64,000 nucleotides of DNA, from positions 1-64,000 of the forward strand of contig CAKUWY010000005.1 of the NCBI GenBank assembly GCA_934699585.1, in the 5' to 3' direction. Both the position numbers and the translations under genes were made by a program. The DNA comes from an uncultured Fibrobacter sp. (lineage in GTDB: Bacteria > Fibrobacterota > Fibrobacteria > Fibrobacterales > Fibrobacteraceae). Below the pieces are notes generated by a model. The model was not told the origin of the DNA and did not search any database. It saw only the letters and a program-made list of their open reading frames with translations. Numbering within the stretch: the first letter of the stretch is position 1; every line of letters begins with the position of its first letter. Of this stretch, positions 27,316-34,665 are shown piece by piece.

Positions 27316-27786
27316 CTAGCAAGCGCATTCCTCCAACCTCTTAAAATCGCAGCACCAGAGATTTGCGAAAGGGTTCTTCCCAGAAACCCTGCTCCGGTAT
27401 ACCCTCAGTGCCTTTTCGATAATCCTGTCGGCGTTTTTTCTAATAAAAATCCACTCGTCCTTTAAGATGCCCCCGCCTATTTCACAATCTGTCACGACAT
27501 TTTCTTTCACCGGAATCATGTTGCCATAGAGCAAAACAGCTACAGCGTAGCCTCTAGGTCCAATGATATTTTCGGTAAAGGTGTTTGGCCTTTTGCGCAA
27601 TCCCCTTCTCGCCCTTGCTCTGTTCGTTTGTGATGTTAACGGAATGCAGTATAGATGTTCGTTAATTGTGATTCCTAGGAATACATAGGGCCGATTTTTT
27701 GTACTCACCTTGTTTTCCACAGATCGAAGAATGTCCAGATAGTCCTGATCCACATATACTAAACGAACCTTTGCGTTTTCGTTCAC
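27316..27786 (-). CDS. ToxN/AbiQ-family type III toxin
   Basis: 156 residues from a GTG at 27786 with a strong GGAGG (27791-27795) upstream. The order of motifs fits ToxN/AbiQ endoribonucleases: VRLVYVDQDYLDILR at the N-terminus, RPYVFLGITINEHLYCIPLT, a loop with a conserved GPRGYAVAVLLYGNMIPV, then LKDEWIFIRKNADRIIEKAL. ToxN cuts cellular RNA and is held inactive by a repeat RNA. Exactly that arrangement, tandem repeats and then a terminator, lies directly upstream. The 3' end reaches the REP cluster. Confidence 0.8.
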   Translation of the reverse strand: MNENAKVRLVYVDQDYLDILRSVENKVSTKNRPYVFLGITINEHLYCIPLTSQTNRARARRGLRKRPNTFTENIIGPRGYAVAVLLYGNMIPVKENVVTDCEIGGGILKDEWIFIRKNADRIIEKALRVYRSRVSGKNPFANLWCCDFKRLEECAC

Positions 27787-27804
27787 AAATCCTCCAAAAT
27801 AAAA

Positions 27805-27840
27805 AAAGACTGCAACCCCGAAAACGGGATTGCAATCTTT
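27805..27840 (-). terminator. Terminator between ToxI-like RNA and toxN
   Basis: On the minus strand a 16-bp stem (27840-27825 with 27820-27805) closes a four-base loop and is followed by T7 (27807-27801). Two positions are C-A mismatches on the plus strand but G-U pairs on the minus strand, so the fold belongs to minus-strand RNA. In ToxIN loci such a leaky terminator sets the RNA-to-toxin ratio. Confidence 0.8.
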
Positions 27841-27844
27841 AAAT

Positions 27845-27921
27845 ACTGTCCACTAAGGCAGGACCACGCACCTTTTTAACTGTCCACTAAGGCAGGACCA
27901 CGCACCTGTTGGCTACCCAAC
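27845..27921 (-). ncRNA. ToxI-like antitoxin RNA with two 34-nt repeats
   Basis: A 29-nt identical block occurs at 27845-27873 and 27879-27907, giving a 34-nt period close to the 34-36 nt of known ToxI repeats. On the minus strand each unit begins AGGTGCGTGGTCCTGCCTTA. A short GTTGG/CCAAC hairpin (27908-27921) precedes the repeats. Two units would be a short array; ToxIN antitoxins vary in copy number. Confidence 0.75.
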
Positions 27922-27927
27922 ATCATC

Positions 27928-27956
27928 AATATATAAAAATTCCATCTAAAGGGCAA
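27928..27956 (-). promoter_or_regulatory. Promoter of the ToxIN-like locus
   Basis: On the minus strand TTGCCC (27956-27951) and TATATT (27933-27928) with 17-bp spacing; transcription would start near 27921, just before the repeats. Confidence 0.65.
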
Positions 27957-28029
27957 CACCTTTTTGAAAAAACATCCATTATGCAACTATAGTTGACCAA
28001 ATGCAAACAGCAGTTGCTCATCCCTGCGC

Positions 28030-28290
28030 ACCTCCATTGTCATGCCCGGCTTGACCGGGCACCTCCTATCCTTAACATCGTCATCCCCGCCCTCTCTTCG
28101 TCATCCTCGCCCATTCGACAGGCTCAGGGCAGGCTCCGGCGAGGATCTGTGTACATCCTTCCAGCGGATGTTCGCCTACGCGAACATGACAAAAGCCTTC
28201 CTCGTCATCCTCGCCCTCTCTTCGTCATCCCCGCCCTCTCTTCGTCATCCTCGCCCTCTCTTCGTCATCCCCGCGCAGGCGGGGATCCGC
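28030..28290. repeat. Composite REP-like repeat cluster B
   Basis: GTCATGCCCGGCTTGACCGG palindrome near 28037-28060, then alternating CTCTCTTCGTCATCCCCGCC units and the TGTACATCCTTCCAGCGGAT block, ending with GTCATCCCCGCGCAGGCGGG (28263-28282). No gene is supported here; cluster B is part of the direct repeat upstream of the Rpn gene. Confidence 0.7.
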
Positions 28291-28401
28291 TATCATTTGT
28301 AAAATCCGCACGTAAACAAAATTTTCAGGCATATTTTCCCTCAAAAAAGCGTCTATATAGCAGATAGGCCCTTCCCTGTCCGCGACACGGGCGCGTTCCC
28401 G
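28284..28401 (+). repeat. Rpn leader repeat, copy 1
   Basis: About 118 nt from GATCCGCTATCATTTGTAAA through CGTCTATATAGCAGAT to GACACGGGCGCGTTCCC. A near-identical copy lies at 29622-29741. It sits directly before the Rpn ORF and probably carries its promoter (CTATATAG region). Confidence 0.7.
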
Positions 28402-28418
28402 CATTTAACGGAATAAAA

Positions 28419-29360
28419 ATGACAAGAGAAGAATTCGCAAACTTTCTCAAGCAACTCAAGACCGCAAACGACAACGGCCAGGACATCGACGCCGTCGTCA
28501 AGGAATACGAACACAGGAACGTCTATTTCTACAATGACGGGTGCATCAAGAAGATTCTCGCCAGCGAGAAGAACCTGACGCTTACCACCGACCTCATCAA
28601 CGCGGCGCTGAACCTCGTGGGCTCGGACCGCATCGAGAACCCGCAGCTCGTGAACCCCTTTATTTCCGGCGAGCTTGGGTACCGTAGTGTCGAACCCGAC
28701 CTGCTCCTGACCAACGACCGCGGCAACGGCGTACCCCGCGACCGCATTTCCATCGACGTCCAGCACGAGAACAACGATTCGCTGTATAGCGACCGCCTGG
28801 TCCTCTACGTGGCGCGCCTTACGGGCAGCATGGAAAAGCCGGGCGACTTCACTCCGCTCGAGAACCTACACGTGGTAAGCTTCCAGTTCTTCGATGCCTT
28901 CAAGGGCTCGCCGAACTACCTCCACACGGTGCAGTTGCGCAACCAGGAGCAGCGTGTGTATTTCGAACGGCAGACGGTGACCCTTATTGAGGTGAACAAG
29001 TTTCTGAAACACGCCGAACAGTTCGCCGGCGACCGCAGCCGCATCGCCCAGTGGCTCCGCGCCATCGACACGCTCAACCGTGAGGCCGATTTCAGCGAAT
29101 TCGCGGGCGATCCCGTGTTCAGGGTATTGCAAAACGAAGTGAAATTGTGTAACTTTAGTGCTAGATATATGCTCAGCAACATCATGAAAGACATTGACAA
29201 GTCGTACTGGGAATACGGCGCGGCCCGGAAAAAGGCGAAGGAAGTAGCAAAGAACTTCCTTCTGGACGGACTTCCCATCGAAATGGTGGCCCGCAATACA
29301 GGTCTTCCCCAGTCAACCGTCCTCGAACTCAAGAAGGAAATCGACTCGCCGGAGACATAG
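28419..29360 (+). CDS. Rpn-family nuclease (PD-(D/E)XK transposase-like)
   Basis: 313 residues. The nuclease core fits Rpn/PDDEXK_2 proteins: FISGELGYRSVEPDLLLTND, then DRISIDVQHENND, giving Glu, Asp and the Asp-x-Gln pair, followed by LYVARLTG. The C-terminus is helical with an HTH-like segment (MVARNTGLPQSTVLELKKE). Rpn proteins are DNA nucleases that promote recombination, and some act in phage defence. It lies between two copies of a leader repeat and ends in a terminator shared with two other sites. Confidence 0.8.
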   Translation: MTREEFANFLKQLKTANDNGQDIDAVVKEYEHRNVYFYNDGCIKKILASEKNLTLTTDLINAALNLVGSDRIENPQLVNPFISGELGYRSVEPDLLLTNDRGNGVPRDRISIDVQHENNDSLYSDRLVLYVARLTGSMEKPGDFTPLENLHVVSFQFFDAFKGSPNYLHTVQLRNQEQRVYFERQTVTLIEVNKFLKHAEQFAGDRSRIAQWLRAIDTLNREADFSEFAGDPVFRVLQNEVKLCNFSARYMLSNIMKDIDKSYWEYGAARKKAKEVAKNFLLDGLPIEMVARNTGLPQSTVLELKKEIDSPET

Positions 29361-29386
29361 TTCAAGCGTCAAACAGTTTTCCAACC

Positions 29387-29412
29387 AGCCCGTTCACCGA
29401 ACGGGCTTTTTT
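29387..29412 (+). terminator. Rho-independent terminator after Rpn gene
   Basis: GCCCGTTC (29388-29395), loop ACC, GAACGGGC (29399-29406), T6. Same stem as at 30478 and 32010. Confidence 0.8.
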
Positions 29413-29429
29413 GTCCACCGACTCTCCGC

Positions 29430-29621
29430 ATCCCTCTCTTCGTCATCCCCGCGCCCTCTCTTCGTCATCCCCGCCCTCTCTTCGTCATCCCCGCTCCTCC
29501 ATTGTCATCCCCGCGAAGGCGGGGATTTGTGTACATCCTTCCAGCGGATGTTCGCCTACGCGAACATGACGAAAGCCTTCCTCGTCATCCTCGCCCTCTC
29601 TTCGTCATCCTCGCGGAGGCG
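29430..29621. repeat. Composite REP-like repeat cluster C
   Basis: Repeated CTCTCTTCGTCATCCCCGCC units, the palindrome GTCATCCCCGCGAAGGCGGG (29505-29524) and the GTACATCCTTCCAGCGGATG block. Together with copy 2 of the leader it duplicates the DNA upstream of the Rpn gene. Confidence 0.7.
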
Positions 29622-29741
29622 AGGATCCGCTATCATTTGTAAAATCCTCACGTAAACAAAATTTTCAGGCATATTTCGCCTCAAAAAAACGTCTATATAG
29701 CAGATGGGCCCTTCCCCGTCTGCGACACGGGCGCGTTCCCG
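29622..29741 (+). repeat. Rpn leader repeat, copy 2
   Basis: Near-identical to 28284-28401 with scattered single-base changes. Here it is followed by unrelated sequence and the four-helix-bundle gene, as if the Rpn ORF had been replaced. Confidence 0.7.
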
Positions 29742-29830
29742 GAAAAAGACGACAAATGGAAAACAAACACACTCCTTGTCAATGTGAAGTGACAAATGTG
29801 AAATGTGTGATGAAAATCTAGGAGCGCAAA

Positions 29831-30229
29831 ATGAAAGAAAACGACACCAAACAGAATAACGTACTATCGTTAAGCAAAGGTTTCGCTTTGCGAATCGTGC
29901 AACTGCACCAATATTTAAAATCAAACAAAAGGGAATTTGTTCTCAGCCAACAAATGCTGCGAAGTGGAACAAGCATAGGTGCAAATATAAAGGAGGCGCA
30001 GTTTGCTCAAAGTAAGGCCGATTTTACAGCAAAGATGTATATCGCTTTGAAAGAGGCTGGTGAAACGGAGTATTGGCTAGAATTACTGCATGACGCCCAA
30101 TATCTAGAATCAAAGGAATTTGAAAGCATTATCTTTTCCTGCAAAACAATTATTCGAATACTTAACGCCATAACCAAAACCGCAAGACAAAACAAATCTT
30201 ACACTCCACACCCCACACCACACATTTGA
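29831..30229 (+). CDS. Four-helix-bundle protein (S23 / intervening-sequence family)
   Basis: 132 residues with AGGAGCG upstream. Motifs of the four-helix-bundle family: LSKGFALRIVQLHQYL, RSGTSIGANIKEAQFAQSKADF and KEAGETEYWLELL. Homologues occur inside 23S rRNA intervening sequences and free in genomes; their role is unclear. The last residues (YTPHPTPHI) are read from the downstream CACA-type tract, so the natural C-terminus may have been replaced. Confidence 0.8.
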   Translation: MKENDTKQNNVLSLSKGFALRIVQLHQYLKSNKREFVLSQQMLRSGTSIGANIKEAQFAQSKADFTAKMYIALKEAGETEYWLELLHDAQYLESKEFESIIFSCKTIIRILNAITKTARQNKSYTPHPTPHI

Positions 30230-30293
30230 TGTTTTTTCATAATGTATCTATATTTTGTGGTATCAGACCGACAACGAAACGAGGAAACGCTAT

Positions 30294-30452
30294 ATGACAT
30301 GGCAACAGGAAATAGACATCGCCGTTGACCAGGAACGCCAGCGTGCAAATGAAATCCAAAAGTTGGCCGATTCAGAAAAGGCCCGTGCCGACGAAGAAAA
30401 AGCCCGTGCCGACAGGTACGAGAAGATGCTCAAGGACCTCGGAAAGCTGTAA
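30294..30452 (+). pseudogene. Rpn-type C-terminal remnant, 52 aa
   Basis: MTWQQEIDIAVDQERQRANE followed by a charged coiled coil with two KARADEE/KARADRY units and a final KMLKDLGKL. This is the usual tail of Rpn-family transposase-like proteins in this lineage, without the nuclease domain. GAGGAA at 30281-30286 gives it a ribosome site, so a small peptide could be made. The same 3' sequence and terminator recur at 31950-32030. Confidence 0.6.
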
Positions 30453-30477
30453 TCACTCAACCACAGATATCAAACCA

Positions 30478-30502
30478 GCCCGTTCATCGAACGGGCCTTT
30501 TA
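30478..30502 (+). terminator. Rho-independent terminator
   Basis: GCCCGTTC, loop ATC, GAACGGGC, then CTTTTATT. Confidence 0.75.
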
Positions 30503-30509
30503 TTATTCC

Positions 30510-30600
30510 AAATTGCACATAACCCCACACTTCACATTCCACACTTCACACCTGATATATATTCCAACTTGGACTATAAATTTCGGAAAAAACTCCCATT
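30510..30600. repeat. CACA-type tract plus AACTTGGACTATAAA block, copy 1
   Basis: CACATTCCACACTTCACACC-like units followed by ATATTCCAACTTGGACTATA. The same order, terminator, tract and block, is seen at 32010-32170, so about 170 nt are duplicated in direct orientation around the AbiEi/PIN cassette. Confidence 0.65.
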
Positions 30601-30680
30601 TTCCCGGCATTTTAACATTTCATATTAACACATAATATATATTTTTATATATTATATGCAAATATAAAAATGCTTAACAA

Positions 30681-31322
30681 ATGAAAAACCCACTAGGCAA
30701 AACTAGCCTGCTATTGCGATTTGCCCCCGAGGTCGGAGGGGTATTCTCCCTGTCGGAACTGAGTTCCCTTTTCGACATTTCAAGCCAGCAAGCCCTCTGG
30801 ATCGCCGTTCGGCAATTCGAGTCAGCCGGCCTACTCAGCCGCTACTGCCGTGGAATATACATCGCACGGGAATTCGATTCCCAAATCCTCTCTGCAAAGG
30901 TCCGCACGGATTCGTACATTTCATTCGGCTCGGCACTTGCATACCGCAGGCTAATCGGCACCGAGAGCCCACGCCTTGTCAGTTGCGTCACCCCGGCAAG
31001 GGCGGCGGAATATTCCGGCGACATAAGCCTGTCCTACGCAAAGATTTCCAAGGACCTGTTCTTTGGATTTGAGGCCCTGCAGAACGGAGTCAAGGTGGCC
31101 GACGCCGAAAAGGCCGTACTAGACACGCTCTACTTTTACCAGCATAAAAAAAACTTCTATTTCAACATATTCCAGGACATCGATTTTTCTACTTTGTCCA
31201 GAAAAAAACTGGACACCTACCTGGAACAATACAAGAATCCGAAATTTCAGACCTTCGTAAGGAACACCATTGATGGAAAAGTTATTTGCAAAATCGGCCG
31301 AAAAAATGTATATTCTCGATGA
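30681..31322 (+). CDS. AbiEi-type antitoxin/transcriptional regulator
   Basis: 213 residues. An N-terminal winged helix (VFSLSELSSLFDISSQQALW, AGLLSRYCRGIYI) is followed by the AbiEi core (SYISFGSALAYRRLIG, then VADAEKAVLDTLYFYQ). This fits type IV AbiEi antitoxins that repress their own operon. No AbiEii nucleotidyltransferase follows; the next genes are a PIN toxin pair. It may be orphaned or now regulate that pair. Confidence 0.7.
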   Translation: MKNPLGKTSLLLRFAPEVGGVFSLSELSSLFDISSQQALWIAVRQFESAGLLSRYCRGIYIAREFDSQILSAKVRTDSYISFGSALAYRRLIGTESPRLVSCVTPARAAEYSGDISLSYAKISKDLFFGFEALQNGVKVADAEKAVLDTLYFYQHKKNFYFNIFQDIDFSTLSRKKLDTYLEQYKNPKFQTFVRNTIDGKVICKIGRKNVYSR

Positions 31323-31331
31323 GATAATGCT

Positions 31332-31565
31332 ATGGCTATGGAGATGACCTTGACGGATATGACCCCAGCACAGATGCTTGTGCTGGAGTCGTTTGCTGGT
31401 GTAACAAACGAAGATGAGCTGAACGCGCTCATGCGGCTGCTCAAAAAATTTTACGCGCAAAGACTTGATAACGAACTTGAACAGCTTTGGCATGACGGCA
31501 CGCTGAACCAGGAAAAGTTGGACAAACTTCGTTGCGAACACTTGCGGACTCCATATCGTGGCTAA
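31332..31565 (+). CDS. Antitoxin-like partner of PIN toxin, 77 aa
   Basis: A small helical, acidic protein (MLVLESFAGVTNEDELNALM, ending EHLRTPYRG). It overlaps the PIN frame by 8 nt, the usual antitoxin-toxin coupling. Its fold is not recognised; the role is inferred from position and size. It begins 9 nt after the AbiEi-type gene. Confidence 0.6.
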   Translation: MAMEMTLTDMTPAQMLVLESFAGVTNEDELNALMRLLKKFYAQRLDNELEQLWHDGTLNQEKLDKLRCEHLRTPYRG

Positions 31566-31984
31566 AAAGCAGAAAGTCGTCATAGACACCAACGCACTCT
31601 TACAAATGTTGGGGCGTTTTAGCAAGTATCATATTCATGTTCCTTGAAGAAGAATATGTTCTTTGTGTGTCAAACGAAATCCTCTTGGAATACGAAGAAA
31701 TACTGAAACAAAAGGCTTCACCAAAAACTCTGGGATACTTCTTCAACGTGATTGAATTCTCAGAGAATGTTATCCGCAAGGATCCCTTCTTCAAACTAGG
31801 ACTAATCAAGAAAGACTGCGATGACAATAAATTCGTTGACTGCGCCTTTGCGAGCCAAGCGGACTATATCGTTTCAGATGACACTCACTTTGATGAACTT
31901 AGATCAGTCAAGTTTCCAAAAATAACAGTAAAAACGTTGGACCAGTTCCATTCGAAAATGCTTAAGGACCTCGGAAAACTGTAG
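31558..31984 (+). pseudogene. PIN-domain toxin, frameshifted, with foreign C-terminus
   Basis: GTG at 31558 begins VAKKQKVVIDTNALLQMLGR, the PIN start with its first Asp. The frame stops at 31645, and the remainder (YVLCVSNEILLEYEEIL, then DDNKFVDCAFASQADYIVSD with the later acidic residues) continues one frame over, from about 31620. An indel near 31632-31637 explains this. The last nine residues KMLKDLGKL match the Rpn remnant at 30452, so the natural 3' end was replaced as well. PIN toxins cleave RNA; this one is probably dead. Confidence 0.75.
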
Positions 31985-32009
31985 CCGCCTAACAGCAGAT
32001 ATCCAAACA

Positions 32010-32170
32010 GCCCGTCCACGAACGGGCTTTTTATTACCCACAATTGCCACACTTCACATTCCACACTCCACATTTAATATTTTCCTAATGCACCTATAAT
32101 TCAATAACTCCACACCCCACATTCCACACCTCACACCAGATAAATATTCCAACTTGGACTATAAAAATCC
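32010..32170. repeat. Terminator, CACA-type tract and AACTTGGACTATAAA block, copy 2
   Basis: Hairpin GCCCGT/ACGGGC with T5 at 32010-32031, then CACACTTCACATTCCACACT-type units at about 32046-32140, and TATTCCAACTTGGACTATAA at 32146-32165. Direct repeat of 30478-30600. Confidence 0.65.
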
Positions 32171-32316
32171 GGGAAAATCTCCCTTTCTGTAAAAAAAAAT
32201 CTATGTTTACTCCCATCGAAAGCGTCTGGGATATGGCGATTTTTTGCGAAAAACGGCATTTTTGTCAAAACTCCATGTTGTCGTGACACAAACGTGACAT
32301 TTTTTTGACAAAACTA

Positions 32317-32345
32317 TTGCTTTTCCGTGAAAAAGATTGTATATT
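32317..32345 (+). promoter_or_regulatory. Pilin promoter, TTGCTT-17-TATATT
   Basis: TTGCTT (32317-32322) and TATATT (32340-32345) with a 17-bp spacer. The predicted leader of about 55 nt includes a GGGC/GCCC hairpin and AAGGAG at 32395-32400. Confidence 0.6.
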
Positions 32346-32407
32346 ACAGAACGTAAACGGGCAATAACGCCCAAAAGAATGTGTCACAAACAACAAGGAG
32401 AACACAC

Positions 32408-32905
32408 ATGAAAAAGCAAGGTTTTACCCTTATTGAATTGATGGTCGTGATCGTGATCATGGGCATCCTGGCCGCCGTCGCAGTGCCGAAACTGTTCGGC
32501 ATGATCGCCAAGTCCAAGGCCTCTGAAGTTCCGACCGCCGCAGGAACCTACATCAATATGCAGGATGCATATGCTGTGGAAGCCAGCGACATCGGTAAGT
32601 GGCAGGAGATCGGATACACCGGTCCGGGTTCCAACGGTTCTTCCACCTCCGTTTCCGCTGTCTTCGGTTATGCCGAAGTTGCCAAGTCCGGCAACGGAGC
32701 TAATGCCACCGCTGGTTGGTCGGCAAAACCCAATTCCAAGTTGAACGATTGCACAACTGCAATGAACTGGACTCTGACCGGCAAGTATATCGTTGCTGAC
32801 GGCGAAACTCAGGGAAATGTTATGTACAAAGCAACTGGTTCAGACAATTGCCTTGGTCTGACTCCGTCCTTCAAGCAGCTCACTTCTGGACGCAGCTACA
32901 ACTAA
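32408..32905 (+). CDS. Type IV pilin / pseudopilin, complete gene
   Basis: 165 residues from the ATG at 32408 with AAGGAG before it. MKKQGFTLIELMVVIVIMGI is a class III signal peptide: cleavage after Gly5, mature Phe1 and Glu5, long hydrophobic helix. The conserved TYINMQDAYAVE and GYTGPGSN blocks are followed by a variable Ala/Ser/Asn-rich domain, with two cysteines near the end (NDCTTAM, DNCLGLTPSF) able to form a disulfide loop. It is the only copy here with the signal and helix. A terminator follows, then a polytopic membrane protein gene. Confidence 0.9.
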   Translation: MKKQGFTLIELMVVIVIMGILAAVAVPKLFGMIAKSKASEVPTAAGTYINMQDAYAVEASDIGKWQEIGYTGPGSNGSSTSVSAVFGYAEVAKSGNGANATAGWSAKPNSKLNDCTTAMNWTLTGKYIVADGETQGNVMYKATGSDNCLGLTPSFKQLTSGRSYN

Positions 32906-32927
32906 TCGCCTAGAATTAGCATGTAAG

Positions 32928-32962
32928 GAATCCGTCGGTAAAAAGACGGGTTCTTTTTTTTT
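32928..32962 (+). terminator. Rho-independent terminator after pilin
   Basis: GAATCCGTC (32928-32936) pairs with GACGGGTTC (32945-32953, one G-U), followed by T9. Read-through would feed the membrane-protein genes 11 nt later. Confidence 0.8.
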
Positions 32963-32973
32963 AAGTTTGAGTC

Positions 32974-34665
32974 ATGCCACGTTCCAACTTAAAAAACAAA
33001 CCGCTCTTGCTTGCCCTAGCCGCAAATGCGGTGGTCCTGGTCTTGAGCCTAGCTCTTGGCGGTTGGAAATACGAGTCCCTAGATGATTTTTTCATGCATT
33101 CCGTATTGACGGGTGCTTATGGCGGGGAATACGACATTCACCTGTACTTTGTTAACGCTATTTATGGTGTGTTCCTGTGGCCTTTTTATAAGATTTTGCC
33201 CAATGTGGGGTGGTATCCGCTATTTGAAAAGGCTATTGTTTTTTGCTCTTTTGTGGCAATTTCTTATTTGTTGATTACAAGGTTTAAAAATAAACTTGGG
33301 CTGGCTTTCACATTCCTTATCTTGGCCTGCGTCTCTTTAGAATTTTATCTACACGTTGAATTTACCAAGTGTGCGGGAATCTCCACGGCGGCTGGAATCT
33401 TTTTGTTTGCAATCGGTAATGACGAGCGAAAAAGATCCTACCTACTTTGGGGAGTCCTTTTTATGGTGGCGGGTTATGTTTTCCGAAAAGAAATGTTCCT
33501 GCTCGGCATACCTACCCTGGCCGTCATTCTTCTTTCCAATTGGCTGTTCGCTCGTTCTATCTGGAAAGGCGGGATTATAGGTCTGCTGTTGCTTGTTGGT
33601 ATAGTGTTCGGTTTGAAAGCCTTTGATTCTAGCCTGTACAAGAACAATGAATACGAGTACTACGCGGCTTACCAACCGGTCAGGGCTTTTTTCGGGGATG
33701 GTGCGTTCTATAATTTCGATGCCCTTTCCGACGAAATGGACGAAAGGGGTATCGGTAGCCGCAACTTGAGATACCTGAAAGCCTGGTATTTTTACGACAA
33801 CAACGTATTTTCTTTGGACAGCATGAACGCCCTTATCAAGATTGCCCAGAGAAACCTTTACGAGCCCAACTACCTTAAAATGCCCTTCTTTGTCGCTCGT
33901 TGCATATCGGACACCATGATAAAGGGAAGCGTATGGTGTTGGTTGTTACTTTGCTTTACAATCATCTATTTCTACAATAAAAAATACTGGTGGGTTCCCT
34001 GGACATCACTGTCCATAATAGGACTTTCGTACACATATCTCGCTATTGTCAACAGAGTGGCAAGTCACGTAGAATCAGGAATTTGGGGATTCGCAGTCAT
34101 TTTTGTTTTGTTCTATGTTTGCAAAAGTAACATAGTTGAATCAAAACAGATAACGGGCCTGGTCAAGATTCTTTTACTTGTCAGCCTGATTGGCCTTGTG
34201 TCCAATATAACCTTGGTCGCATTTGACAAAATGAACCACGCTGTTAGGAGCAAAGATTCACAGGGTGCAGACTGGAACGCTTTCCTGCAACATGCAAAAG
34301 AAAATCCTGGTGATGTATTTTTATTGCCGTTTGACCGATACAAGGAACTGGGTTCCTTCGTTGGCAAAACATACGAAGGAATATCTCCGGGAAGTTGGAA
34401 CAACATTCATTCTACGGGGTACTGGAATATCCACTTGCCTCCAATGGAGCAGGAACTTCGAAATAGGGGAGTAGAAAATGTTTTCAAGGATATTATACAC
34501 GACAATGTATATGTCCTGAACGACAAGCAGTCCTTATCCTTTATCCCCTTCTATAAGGAACATTATCACAAAGATTTGGCAGTTGACACAATTAAATATT
34601 TTGGGAATCTGTTCCTAACAAAGTATCGGGTAAAGGAGTTGGCGAATGAACAAGAAATTCCTTAA
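32974..34665 (+). CDS. Polytopic GT-C-like membrane protein, paralogue 1
   Basis: 563 residues with about ten to eleven predicted membrane segments and a C-terminal soluble domain of about 150 residues. The first extracytoplasmic loop holds SLDDFFMHSVLTGAYGG, where paired Asp residues fit the acidic motif of GT-C glycosyltransferases. The tail holds SPGSWNNIHSTGYWNIHLPP. Two paralogues follow. Genes directly downstream of pilins often encode pilin glycosyltransferases (for example TfpW-type), so this may modify the pilin. Function inferred. Confidence 0.6.
   Translation: MPRSNLKNKPLLLALAANAVVLVLSLALGGWKYESLDDFFMHSVLTGAYGGEYDIHLYFVNAIYGVFLWPFYKILPNVGWYPLFEKAIVFCSFVAISYLLITRFKNKLGLAFTFLILACVSLEFYLHVEFTKCAGISTAAGIFLFAIGNDERKRSYLLWGVLFMVAGYVFRKEMFLLGIPTLAVILLSNWLFARSIWKGGIIGLLLLVGIVFGLKAFDSSLYKNNEYEYYAAYQPVRAFFGDGAFYNFDALSDEMDERGIGSRNLRYLKAWYFYDNNVFSLDSMNALIKIAQRNLYEPNYLKMPFFVARCISDTMIKGSVWCWLLLCFTIIYFYNKKYWWVPWTSLSIIGLSYTYLAIVNRVASHVESGIWGFAVIFVLFYVCKSNIVESKQITGLVKILLLVSLIGLVSNITLVAFDKMNHAVRSKDSQGADWNAFLQHAKENPGDVFLLPFDRYKELGSFVGKTYEGISPGSWNNIHSTGYWNIHLPPMEQELRNRGVENVFKDIIHDNVYVLNDKQSLSFIPFYKEHYHKDLAVDTIKYFGNLFLTKYRVKELANEQEIP

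Noticed and set aside
27845..27907. Two-repeat CRISPR remnant
   Set aside because: Period of 34 nt leaves only a 5-nt gap between units, so no spacer; position and terminator fit a ToxI RNA instead.
27105..28290. CRISPR array from repeated GTCATCC units
   Set aside because: Units are palindromic, unevenly spaced, with similar sequence between them and no cas genes.
29831..30229. 23S rRNA intervening sequence
   Set aside because: The four-helix-bundle protein is of that family, but no rRNA sequence lies around it.
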